Both the position numbers and the translations under genes were made by a program. Shown here piece after piece: positions 1-10,700 of a stretch of 64,000 nt of DNA. The notes below the pieces were generated by a model. It was not told where the DNA came from and did no database searches. It was given only the letters and a program-made list of their open reading frames with translations. Each line of letters opens with the position of its first letter. Position 1 is the stretch's first letter. Source of the DNA: Fulvia fulva (lineage: Eukaryota; Ascomycota; Dothideomycetes; Mycosphaerellales; Mycosphaerellaceae); assembly GCF_020509005.1 (NCBI RefSeq), contig NC_063012.1, positions 186,001-250,000 on the forward strand, read 5' to 3'.

Positions 1-2204
1 TTTAATCGGCAGGAGAAGAGGCCACTCTAAGTCAATCTGGCCGAGGACAGCTTTCATGATTATTTGTCGACACCTATACCTGTAGACCCTGCCAAGCGGC
101 TCTCATTGGTCCGCTGCAATTCCGAGCCCCACATGTCTCCATATCCGACTTCCTCGAAGCTTCAGGTGTTTTCGTTCACACCCAAGTCATTGTCAGCCTC
201 TTTGTCCTCATTACACGCACAAGCAACGTGTCCACCAGCGTGAGATGAATCATGCGACATGTCATTAGACACTTTGTAAGAGCAATGCAAAATCCTCAGG
301 CGCGTCCCGCTCCACGCGTGAACAGCTGTTCGGCCAAAAGACTCCCGAGGCCCGGAATGCCGAGACATCAAGGACATCACGTTGATCGAAAAGGAAGGTC
401 AATGAACCACAACATGGGCACCAGGCTGTATGATGGCTTTATATGCAATCAGCAAAACTCACTGAGAACGTCTGGCGGGCTGATTGTGCTCCTGAGTCAT
501 CGAGCTTCTCGCTGGTCCAGGGACTTGTGCTGAGCCATCGACCTCAAGCATCAGGTGGTCCCTCCAACATGAAATTTACGCCACAGTTCTAGACGACATA
601 GGACTTGTGGTGGCCAGCGGGCTTGGTGCAAAAGGTCGCTCCTACTCATTCGTGGATTCACACCCCAAGCCAGTCACTTCCCAGGCCAGCCCATCTTTAC
701 GCGGCACGATCGTAGTGGCGAGCTGCCTCGTGCTATGAGGCTTTCTCGGGGTAGTCGATCCAACGGTAGTCGGCGCTGAAGCGAGGTGATCTCATGGCAG
801 TATGGTGGCTCTGGCTGCACGTTCTCGAGGGCATAGGTAATTCGTCAGCAGCAGTCACACTGCTGAATGGCATGGTGGGCGAGAAAGAGACGACTGATCA
901 TGGTTGGTATTCTGACCTACTCCGGCCAATTTCGCATATGTTTCATCATGCTCTCTCTTTATGCCCACTTAAGGTCAACAGACCGCAAAATGGGCGTGAG
1001 CTCTCTTATGAACGTCAAGGAAGGGCGAACACAGGATGCGGCGAACATCTCGATTTAGCGTCATGAAGGCAGTATCAAGGTCCCGATGATGCACATGTAT
1101 TCTATCATCTCAAGGTTGGCCAAGCTGTGAAACCATCAGTATAGCGCGCATACAACTCAGCTCGACTGTAACTACCTGTCCGATTTCCGGGGTTCCAAGC
1201 AGGTGTGGACACTATCAAGAGCGAAGTCTCAACTGTTGAATGGACGGACAACAAAGTTGAGGACATGCCATTCCACTAACCCAGCAGCTGCGACAGTGCC
1301 CAGAAGAAACAGGGCTGGCATACTACCCTCGAGCCCAGTGAGAGCAGGAGGCATGGATCCGGTCGCTCTGACGGCAGGCCCGAGCGTCCCAGCTGAGCTG
1401 TCCCTGAGCGCCGAGAGGATCCTACTGCTCTGCGTTTATCAGGGTGAAGCAGCTTCCAACACTAGCATCGACCTGGTCATCTCCATGGCTGACCAGCGAG
1501 ATATCCGAACACTAATCATGACTCGAGCGACGAGGCAGGAACACACGCTAATCCTCGGCGATGGTGGTCTGCCCTCACTTATTCGGCCTATTGTTGCACC
1601 ACACCAGGCTGTTGTAGTGCTCCATCCCCATGCAACCAGATCGGACAGGATTCAAGGCGTGAAATTCATGATCGCTACTTGATGGTGAAGAACCTGTACT
1701 ACCTCTATGTATCGCCTCGCCATTGAAGGTGCCTATGAACACGTAGATATGACTAGCTCGCAGAGGCGTTGCAAGGGACCTGGGCAGGCCATGGGGCTTT
1801 CCACGGCCATCCACTCTTGCCGACTCCGCCGTAGACTCGCACACCCTGAAATCCATGGCGAGATGGCGAAATGGCGATCGTGCTCTGGTGATGCCGCTCA
1901 TGCGATGCGACTTTAAGTCAATAGCATGGCTTTCACGGCGCAACTACAAGAGCGCAGAACTTCAAGGTTAACACGGCAACGCAAAAGGAACGGAGACGAC
2001 TGATGACGATTGAAGTTCTTGGTTCATTCTGTCAGCTCTTTACTGACCATTTGGCGCACTTTGCATGTTTCATCTTGCATTCGGAAGTTGATTCCCCAAT
2101 TCATTCCGGCCCACAAGGCTCTGACTGGTATTCTGCTTCGCCATCTTCTCCCGCATGTTCTTCCGTTGTCATCACTCTCCCAGTGTTGCGTCCAAGGCAA
2201 ATGC
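1..2204. other. Gene-free left edge
   Basis: Several short open frames occur on both strands, the longest 159 codons on the plus strand at 1203-1682. None shows a recognisable domain, a conserved-looking motif or a splice pattern joining frames. I see no tRNA, repeat array or transposase. It may hold the 3' region of the minus-strand gene that ends at 2205, or an unrecognised non-coding transcript. Confidence 0.5.
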
Positions 2205-3518
2205 TTAAATCTTCCTGGTCTTCCCCTTGTCAAGCTCAGGGCCATCGTACTTGCACGCCGCAATCAGCTTCTTCAACGCCATCCAAGCCTTGGCGAAGTC
2301 GTCTCTTCCCACTCCATCTTCCCCGTCCTTGAACTTCAACCCCACCCTCTTCCGGACATCGAGCCAAAGATTCTTCGTGACGTAGGCATCCTCGCATTCT
2401 CTCTCAGTCATAGCATCGTTCCACTCGCCGGTCTCAGGATCTGTGATCCATTCTGGGATCCAGTTAAGGTCTCGAGCCATGACTTTGAGGTCCTGAAGCA
2501 GCACCGCTCTGGTGTAGTTGCTCTTGGCCATGCGGGATCTGCCGAACTTGTTTAGGAGATTGGTTCCGAGTTGCTTGGTCTCCCAGCCTCTGAAGAAGTC
2601 TCCTTTTGCTGCTAGGATGGTATCGGCCGGGGAATGAGCGGCTGATGATGAATTGGCCGCGTTGGGGCTTGGTTGAGTGATGGATGGCGCGGCTTGTTTG
2701 TCCTGAGAGTTCGAGGTGTTGTGATCAGAGGCTGGGACAGGGTTTGCAGCCATTGTTGGTGGCGCTGGAGATGTGGAAGTGGGAGTGGTAGTGGTCGCGC
2801 CAGCGGTCGGGATGCTAGGGCTCTCAGCAGGCCATTGTGTTCCTTCTGCGTTGAATGTGAAGTCGCTCCTCGGCGGCATGGTCCTCGATGGAGCGCGCGC
2901 TGTGGATGAGGTGGTGGTGGTGGTCGCCACAGCAGGCTCTCCCGCTCCTCCTGCGATGAATGTGGAGTCACTCCTCGGCGGCATGATCCTCGACGGTGCG
3001 CGTACTGTGGATGAAGTAGTAGTAGTCGCCGCAGCAGGCTCTCCCGCTCCTCCTGCAGTGAGTGTGGACTCGCGCTCCGGTGGCATGCCACCCGATGCCG
3101 TAGCACCCTCCACACTCGAATCATCAGATACTTTCCGGAGGCGTTTCAGCGCTTGAGCTGCCTTCGCGACTTCCTCATAGTCTTGGTACCGATATCGAAG
3201 GGCCTGAAGCTTGACCACGAGATCTCGTAAACTTTGATCGGGCGGACCATCGTGAAGCTCAGCCTTTGTCTTCGCTTCAATTCTGTCCAGGTTCCAGACA
3301 TTGCCAGGACGTGGAGCAGCCCAGTCACAGACGTCAGTGACCAGTTCAGCTAGCTGCTTGCAGATCGCGCGCAACTCCTTCTCGTTCAGAGCCGGCGACA
3401 TCGTGGCGGCTGGACCTTGCGCTTTGGGGTCGACGCTCTTGAAGCGCGACATGAGAGGGTAGAGAAAGGCCTGTGCCCACTCGCTCGAGCCGAAAGTGTG
3501 CACATTCTCTGCCTGCAT
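2205..3518 (-). CDS. Paralogous family protein A (W-rich helical domain, two copies), function unknown
   Basis: This is the first of three adjacent minus-strand paralogues. I place the start at 3518 (437 aa). The open frame extends upstream to 3848, but that part matches the non-coding upstream block of the two sister genes and looks like 5' UTR. Residues ~42-125 hold one copy of the shared domain: a predicted helix, then CDWAAPRPGNVWNLDRI (C64, W66, W75, R79), then a leucine-rich helix. A T/S/P/A-rich linker (~130-310) contains three near-repeats of a 'APSRxMPPRSDSTF'-like unit. A second, more divergent domain copy (~335-430) has 'LNWIPEWITDPETGEWNDA'. No signal peptide or transmembrane segment is visible, unlike the sisters. 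I do not recognise the family. The function is unknown; duplication and co-regulation with the next two genes are inferred from sequence. Confidence 0.6.
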   Translation of the reverse strand: MQAENVHTFGSSEWAQAFLYPLMSRFKSVDPKAQGPAATMSPALNEKELRAICKQLAELVTDVCDWAAPRPGNVWNLDRIEAKTKAELHDGPPDQSLRDLVVKLQALRYRYQDYEEVAKAAQALKRLRKVSDDSSVEGATASGGMPPERESTLTAGGAGEPAAATTTTSSTVRAPSRIMPPRSDSTFIAGGAGEPAVATTTTTSSTARAPSRTMPPRSDFTFNAEGTQWPAESPSIPTAGATTTTPTSTSPAPPTMAANPVPASDHNTSNSQDKQAAPSITQPSPNAANSSSAAHSPADTILAAKGDFFRGWETKQLGTNLLNKFGRSRMAKSNYTRAVLLQDLKVMARDLNWIPEWITDPETGEWNDAMTERECEDAYVTKNLWLDVRKRVGLKFKDGEDGVGRDDFAKAWMALKKLIAACKYDGPELDKGKTRKI

Positions 3519-3764
3519 TGCGTGGTGGTAAGTCGCGCACCCGAGGGCGCTTGTTGAAGAGTCGAGTCGTCTACGTGTGTCGGTGAGGAGTGATTGCGCG
3601 TGGTGTAGGCACTGTGTTTGGCGCAGATGATGTGGTGAAGGGGTGGTGGTGGAAGACGATATTGATGCGACTATGCGATCACAAAGTTGGTGAGAAAGGG
3701 CAGCGGGCGTGTGCGTGTTAGAAGCAGGATCAAACTCCGACGGAACGCAGATGATTGTGTTGCA

Positions 3765-3839
3765 GCTTAGCGCGGTTCCGGTGACGGGAAGTGCCGCATG
3801 ACGCTGCGCCGGAAGTGAATGTAGCATGGGCTTGGCATT
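3765..3839 (-). promoter_or_regulatory. Conserved upstream block of paralogue A
   Basis: On the plus strand this holds GCTTAGCGCGGTT (3765-3777), GGAAGTGAATGT (3811-3822) and GGGCTTGGCATT (3828-3839). The same three strings occur in the same order at 7648-7736 upstream of paralogue B, and the first two in diverged form at 11359-11431 upstream of paralogue C. It lies about 250 bp upstream of the proposed start. It is either a shared promoter/5' UTR element or a residue of segmental duplication. Confidence 0.55.
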
Positions 3840-4850
3840 TGCTGACATAATTCATTCATGACTCCCTACATAGGCTCGAGGTTGCATACCATAGCCATAA
3901 CTTTAACAGATGCTGACATGGAGCCCTGATAATACATTACTGTACTTCCCTGCTAGGCACGCCGGCTCCGTCTTACGACCTCCTTGCTAAACCATGAGTC
4001 GAAAAACATGGGACGTCGCTTCGTAGGCCACAGCCGAGACATGGGACAGCTTCATCGACGTTGTCATAACGCTGGACCTATAGTTCTCGAAACATACCAA
4101 ACTCTACCGCCGGCTGCATGAGGCTATTGGGACGACACCTGTTCTTGCCTCGTCGAGGCAAGAGACCCAATACGGAACCCAGTCTACTTCAAGGGACTTT
4201 GCAGCTTGATCCCAACTTTGTTCCGCATCAAAATGCTAGGAGAACAGCAGAGAGTCAGGTGGCATCTCTGCGGTGTTTTCTTCAACTTCGTTCGTATTTT
4301 CCAACCAACCTGCGTTCCTTTGTCATTTCTCCGCGCTCTTCTTCTCAAAAGCAAGCGTGCTTTGACTATGTTCCCTCTGATGGTCTCTCAGACTCTTCTT
4401 TACACTATGCACTGCCACACCCACTCCCAGCCTCAGCCTTTTAACCCCTCCTCAGGAGTAGGAGCAGTAGCAGGTTCAACAGCACAAATCAGATTACGGC
4501 AGGGCTGCCAATTTTTCAAGACGTCAGCGAGAGGAGACAAGGCATGGATCAACTTTTCGTGGTAAGCTTCCGTCCAGCGCTAGCAGGCAGCTTGGGGCGG
4601 TTCTGCATCTTTGTTCGTGTTCAGTCTCATTGCTCTTTGCTATCATGGTAATTGATTCCATCATCCTCGCGTCATTGCTCTTTACTACCACTGCCATTGT
4701 CTTCCATCATCCTCGCATCATCTCTCTTTGCATCTACCATCTTCGCCTTCCAAGCCAACATATCTCAACAGTCTGCGCAATGCAATGCACCTTCTCTAGT
4801 TTTCCTCGTCCACCGTGCACAGAACCCACCACGCTACCAAGGGTGTCCAA

Positions 4851-5108
4851 CGGGCTCACAGATAGCTCGTTTAAACAAGCTATACGGCTCCTAATCTTCG
4901 TCCTTGGTATTATGGTTTGGTTCTGTATTAGTGGTGGTGTAAACCTTTGCCGAATACATCTGCCTGATATTGGGACCTCTCCCGTTGAGACCTCTTACGT
5001 TGGGACCTCTTACGCTCACCCACAACATCTCCTTCTCGCCAAAGACGTTCGACGGGCTCACAGATAGCTTACGTAAAGCAGCTATGCGCCTCCTAATCTT
5101 CGTCTTTG
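4851..5108 (+). repeat. Direct repeat pair of about 55 bp
   Basis: The first copy is at 4851-4907 and the second at 5053-5108. They share CGGGCTCACAGATAGCT exactly (4851-4867 and 5053-5069) and CTCCTAATCTTCGTC exactly (4888-4902 and 5090-5104), with a few substitutions between. The offset is 202 bp. The origin is unknown. Confidence 0.8.
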
Positions 5109-5176
5109 GGTCAGGGTGATTGTATGTGGGTGGGTAATGGCGAGGTCCTCAGTCGGGGCTTGCGTTCTCGTGGGAT

Positions 5177-5428
5177 TTGGTCGGTGTTTGTGTTCTGGCG
5201 ATAGAATGGTCTTCTTTTCTTGGCTCTGGGGCTCGAGCATCTTGACGATGCAAGCCGTTCGTTGATGTGTGGTGCTAGGCCAATTTGTTGTTTGTGCTGA
5301 AGTTGGTCGGTGACTGTGTTTTCGCAATAGAATGAAGTTTTTTCTTCGGCCTTTGGGCTCGAGCATCTTGAAAATGCAAGCCGTTTGTCGATATGTCGTG
5401 CTAAGCCAGTTCGTCGTTCGTGCTACAC
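5177..5428. repeat. Diverged tandem duplication, 126-bp period
   Basis: Two copies (5177-5302 and 5303-5428) share stretches such as TTGGTCGGTG, AATAGAATG-like and GGGCTCGAGCATCTTGA, at an offset of 126 bp. A minus-strand open frame runs through both copies (period 42 codons) and overlaps the end of paralogue B. I see nothing to show that frame is translated. Confidence 0.75.
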
Positions 5429-5467
5429 CTCTCTCCGTCCTACCCGTGGCTGGCACTTGAGTGCCTA

Positions 5468-7346
5468 CTATGACGGTCTTTGTACCCCCGAGGATCTTTG
5501 CTGCCCTGGGGTCCACAGTCCCATCTTGTCCATGGCCGATATCAATGCTTCCATAGCGATTATGCATGGGTCAAGGTCTTTGTCCGATGCCTTGTCGTCC
5601 GCACTCATATCGTTGAGCTTGGAATTTACACTATCAAGCTCGTCTGAGGAAAGTCCAACGGTACCCTTGGCTTGGATATAACTCACGCGGGCGGTTCGCC
5701 ACTTGCCCTCTGGAGCGCACCACCCGAGGATATGGGTGAGTTGTTCAGTGGCTGTGGCCAAATATGCGGTGAGTTCAGAGGGTGACATGGTGTCGACCGA
5801 TCCCGGAACCTTACCGGTCGCGATGTTGGTGCGCAGGCCGTTGATCCATTTCGAAACAAAGGTGCGTTGCTTCTCTAGAGTCGGCTCCATTAGGATAGGA
5901 TTCTTCGAAGCAGCAGTCCATTGCGCGCCACTCGCCCCTGCAGTAGCAGGAGGTGAACCCATGCCTGCCGTGCTGCCTGACGGCTGAGTACCTGCACCAC
6001 TGCTGGCCCCGAAGTTGAAATTGACGTTTGCCCAATTCTCTTTCGTCCACCCCTCAGACGCGAAGGTTTGCTTTGGCGGATCAGGAGCTGTTATCCTGTC
6101 AAATAGTGACTTTCCCGCATTGCCGGTGGGACCATTCTGCGAGGCGCCCGAGCCATCGCCCCCACTGTCAGTCGAGGATCCGTTGCTACTGTCCTGCTGA
6201 CCCGAGCCTTGAGGCTGTTGTGATGGCGCTCGAAGGAAGTTGCCATATCTCGCTACAACCTTGAGATGCGCCTTACTCTCATGAGAAGTAGAGAAGGTCG
6301 TAGTGCTCTGCTTCACCATCGGCGGTAGCTCACGGCCTCTCTGTCGGGCGCTAGAGCTCTGACCGCTCTGTGCATGTTGCCAAATGAAGTCGCCATACTC
6401 CTGGACCATCTTCTGGTGCGCCGCGGACGACTTGGAGCATGAGAAGGATGCTGAAGGCTCATTGAGTAGCGGATTGAAGACAGAGATCTGCTTCTGGGGT
6501 CCAGACAAAAGCTCGCCGAGCTGTCGCGATGACAAGTAGCCTGGTGCTAGCGTTGCATCTCTGTACAGCGTCTGGCGATCGCTGGTTTCGGAGAACATCC
6601 AGTGAGATGGGTAGTGTTGCAAGCGCTTGACGCTCACTTGCACTTGTCCGACGGCTGCAGGGCCAAAGGATTGCTTCTGGGTGGTTGTGATTGGGGTCTG
6701 GACGGTTGGGGTTGGGGTCTGGACGACTGGGGTCTTGACGGTATGGAGCTGGTTGATTTTGGCGTCCCAGTCAAATGGCTTCTCTTGCCGCAATGCTTCC
6801 ATGGCAGCAGCGAAAACCTTACGCGCCCTTGCTTTCTTCTTTCCATCGGCGCTCCACATGCCACCTTTGTTCTTCTTCCACCATGCTTTCCACGCCTTCT
6901 CTTCGGCGTCAGCTATGTCCTGCAGCACTCGTCTCTCATCCTCCTGGGTCTGTCTCTTCCTCTCATCTCGCGTGCGAGGTCTGGGCCATTGATGTGTGTA
7001 GCTGATGGGCCTGTCTTGTCGCCTCACCCAAATGATATGCGCCGTCCTCGCGCGTGCGCAAAGGACGTGGCTTCTGCGGAGGCTGCGGAGGCGGTAGCGG
7101 TGGTGGTATAGTCGGATCTGGCGGGATGACGACCATCTTGTTCCAGCAGTTGCTGGGCTCGTGGGTATGTTCGCGCCATAGATCCAAGAAGAAAGAGCCA
7201 AAGAGGAAGCCGATGACGTGAAGAAGATGAGTAATGGGAAAGGACAGGATGACGAGGCCGACCAATATGAGGCCGAAGATGTCGAGTAGGCGCTGCAAGA
7301 GGACGATTGGCCAGCGCGACATGTTCGCAGCTGGTGGAGTCTCCAT
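5468..7346 (-). CDS. Paralogous family protein B (membrane N-terminus, W-rich C-terminal domain); internal frame change unresolved
   Basis: Second paralogue. The N-terminal frame (start at 7346, alternative 7322) encodes a strongly hydrophobic segment rich in I/L/V/F, then a proline-rich stretch. From about 6980 downward the coding frame changes to the one that ends at 5468. That part starts with a charged helix (RDERKRQTQEDE..., then repeated AW/WW) matching the post-membrane helix of paralogue C. Two internal copies of a unit 'FS.S..S.AH.K.V..YG.F' lie near 6200-6460. The C-terminal shared domain includes 'ILGWCAPEGKWRTARVSYI'. The frames could be joined by an intron (a GTGAGG donor at 7027 with a TAG acceptor at 6913 keeps phase) or broken by an indel. 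I could not decide. The overlapping minus-strand frame at 5082-5567 is not used. Function unknown, probably a membrane-anchored protein. Confidence 0.5.
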
Positions 7347-7639
7347 CGCGAGTCGAGGCGCTCGAGCGCGAGTTGGGGGGATGCTATTGTGTGTGGCAAA
7401 CACTCTATGCTATGCGCAGAAGATGTGTTGAAGGTGATGCGGTGGTCGAGGAGTCGAGTTGGTGTCGCGCGTTGCTGAAAGTGGTGTCGCGATGTCGCAA
7501 ATACCTCCACAATATGCGCGGTTGGCCTCAGCAAATTGTGGTGGTGGTTGTGGGTGATGTTGGTGGTGTGCGACAACAGACACTCAGATGCGGTGGTGCA
7601 ATTGTAAAGAAGAGAAGTCGGCGGGAAAGCGAGGTGTTG

Positions 7640-7736
7640 TGTTTGTGGCTTAGCGCGGTTGCAAGCGCGGGAATTGCCGCAAAACGCAGCTTGCTGCAGT
7701 GGAAGTGAATGTCGTCTCGAATGTGGGCTTGGCATT
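7640..7736 (-). promoter_or_regulatory. Conserved upstream block of paralogue B
   Basis: Contains TGTTTGTGGCTTAG (7640-7653, identical at 11351-11364), GCTTAGCGCGGTT (7648-7660), GGAAGTGAATGT (7701-7712) and GGGCTTGGCATT (7725-7736). It lies about 300 bp upstream of the proposed start at 7346. A further TATGCGCAGAAGATGTG near 7410 recurs near 11222 upstream of paralogue C. The same open frame continues through here, but conservation across three genes at similar distances favours non-coding. Confidence 0.55.
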
Positions 7737-7784
7737 CATCATATTTGCTTGAGCCATGATATCCATCATATCACATGCGCGCAT

Positions 7785-10700
7785 CTACTTCAACCAATCC
7801 CGTGCCTTCAATAGATCCCGCAGATCATCCAAAGCACTTTGGCAGGATTCTTTCAGACTCGCCTCGACATCAATTCCGTCCATGTAGTCCCATATTGCCG
7901 CGAGGCGCTCACCGCGGCCAAGGAAGGTTTGCGCCTGACCCCTCGAACCAATCCGGTTCATGTCCCACTGACAATCTGGGGTGCACCATTCGCAAATCCA
8001 TGCCAGTCGCTTTATGGTCTGTCTGACCTCCTTCCCCCTATCGACCGAGGACATCTTCTTGACGCTGGTCTTACAAGGCAAGAAGCTCTCGCCAATTCGA
8101 CTGGTCCATTGTCCGACAACTTTTCGCTCTTCTTTTACATCGTTGAGAGACAAGAGTGGGTTTGCCACAGGTTGCTGGCCAGTCGAGCCAGAAGGCGCTG
8201 CTGGTGTTGGCTTCTTACCCGCAGATGGTTGCTGTTGACCTTGACTACCACCATTACCTCCAGCGGCTCTTCCACCAGGTGCAGTGCCCGACGAGCCGAA
8301 GGTGTTTTGGCTAGAATGTGCACCGCCACCAACGTTGGAAGAACCTGCTTGGCCCTTGGAGCCGAACTTGGAGCTGCCGAGTTGCGATGATGCGCTCGCA
8401 TTGTCGCTGGGTCGATTGGCGCCCTGAGATGTACCAGCAGCGTTGGCAGGATGTACTGCAGTCTTGTCCGGAGCATGAGAAGCGGCGAAGGGGTCGATGC
8501 TTCGCTGCGCACCAGCTTTGCTGCTGGAAGTGCCTGCTCCGCTTCCCTGAGCACTATTACCTGCAGCATTGGCAGGATGGGCGCCAGTCAGGTTACCTGG
8601 CAGCATGGATGCAAAGGGATTGGGCTTCTCCGGAGCGACGCCGCCATTGCCAGGTCCATTTGGCTTTGGTGGACCTCCTAGCGTAGTGCTCGACGCCGAA
8701 GACGACGCCTTGTGCTTGGCAACCTCGTTCATGTACCAGTCGTGCAGAAGGTCAAGCTCATCAATAGCCTTCTTCAGCCCCTCCAACGACGTATTGGCAT
8801 CATACACAGCTCTGAGCTTCACGCGAAGGTCCCAAATGTTGGGCTGTACTCCCATGTAGCATTCATTGACGGTGGAAGGCCGGCAAGGGCCGATCTTGTC
8901 ACTGTCCCAGACCTTGATATTCTTGTGGTTTACCTTGATATCCTTGCTGTATACCCAGGTCGTGATCTGTGTCAAAGCAAACCATAGTTGGTGACACTCA
9001 TGGTTGAACGCCTCCTGGTCCATTGGTGGTGTTGTGCTCAACCATGGTGCTTTTGGATCGATGTTTGCGAATAAAGCCAGGAAATGGCCAAGGTCGCCTC
9101 GAATCACGTTGCGGTTCTGTGACGCTGATTTCTCACGGTTGTGTGACGCTGGTTCCCCATAGTTGAGCAATTGCGCGGTCCATTTCTTCGACTTGACGGG
9201 CGCCACAAGAAACGGATTCGGACGGTTACCTGGTGGACCGGTCGGTGCAGGATGTGTCTGGGGACCAAAGCTAGGAGCTGGCTTTGCATTGAGACCAGAG
9301 GTGGCACCGTTGGTAGTCGAACTCGCCCCGAACGACGCACTGCCCTGAGCTGCGCCGTTGCCGGAGGTAGATGGCTTCGGCTCGCTCTCGAAGTTCCACT
9401 TCGGCTTCTGGCTACCACCATCATTCGGCATCTGAGGGAGAGCAGTAGACTGTGCCGCACCCATGTCGACGTTCTCATCCTTCCCAGCCGAGACACCAGG
9501 ATAATTGCCGAAAGGCGTGATGGGAGCACGTCCAGACGCAATCCATAGCTGCTGGTAGTCGAAGTGATACGAAGTGGTCAAGCCCTTCGGCTGTCGTGGA
9601 AATGCGCTGCTGCCAGCGCTTCCGGTCGTAGCATCGTCTGGCTTAGGCTTCTCTTGCTCAGAAGTACCGCCAGTCGACTGAGATGGCTTTGGGCCTTCGT
9701 CTCCAGTTGTACCATCGTCTGGCATAGGCTCGTCTTGCTGAGGAGCATCGCCAGTGGACTGAGATGGCCTGGCGCCCTCGTCTCCAGTCGTATCATCGTC
9801 TGGCATAGGCTGGTCTTGCTCAGAAGTACCGCCAATCGACTGAGATGGCTTGGGACCTTCACCTCCAGTCTTACCGTCGCCGGGCTGGGAAATGCCTCCA
9901 GTCTTCGAATCATCACTTCCAGGCACTCCACCATCAGGCTTCCCTTGCTTGCCGCCTGAAGACTTGTGGTCCCCTCCAGTGCCATTCGTGCCATCGCCAC
10001 TCCCAGGCTTCCATCCAGGAGGAACTCCGAAGGACGAAGGCGAAGGCCCAACTGTCCTCGGACTCTTGGGTGGACGTTCCTCCTTCCCGTCATCTCCAAA
10101 ATTAGGAGGTAATGGACGCTTGCCACCAGCCACGGGAGCAACATTCGGGTACTCAAGCTCCTTCTTCTTCTCCCAAGGACAATTCTCCGCACAACTAAGA
10201 GGCGTCTCATCAATCCCGAGGGTGCGCTGAAGGTCTCGCCGAGCGTGCTGATGCGCATGTTCATCACACACCTTTGCCTCGACCACAGGCGGCGTCTCTA
10301 TCGGCTTGGGAGGCACATACACCGTAGGCGTAGGCTTCGGAGCAGGCGGCCGGTCCTCTGGGAAGACAATCGGCTTGGGACGATGCACGCCATACTCGGA
10401 CGCGCGCGGCGATCTCTCAGCCTCCAGCCACAACGGCAACCTCCCAAGTCCATCTCGCTGCGCCTCGATCCACTCGTCGCGCTCCTGCTGCTCGCGCCAG
10501 GCCTTCAGCATCTTCGCATTCTTCGCCTCATGTTCTCGTTGTCGTTTGTCGGCCGGGGACTCGACGGTTTCGGGGACTGGTGTAGTAGTGGGAGCCTCGC
10601 GCTGCGGCTTCGCGTCGTCCGCGCCATGCTCCTGGAATAGTGTAAACCAACCAAGAAGCACAACGAGAATCCAGTTCGGCACGGCAATGAGGACTTCCAC

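Larger units (their letters stand above)
3840..5467. other. Intergenic region between paralogues A and B, with local repeats
   Basis: No gene is supported here. Open frames on the plus strand at 4118-4565 and 4630-5067 have no recognisable features. A 15-bp unit ending in GACCTCT is repeated three times near 4968-5020. Two larger repeats are listed separately. Confidence 0.5.

Noticed and set aside
1203..1682. 159-codon plus-strand open frame
   Set aside because: No domain, signal peptide, splice signal or conserved-looking motif; typical of random frames at this GC content.
5082..5567. 161-codon minus-strand frame with a 42-residue tandem repeat
   Set aside because: The repeat is a DNA-level 126-bp duplication in the 3' flank of paralogue B; the frame overlaps the real C-terminus in another phase.
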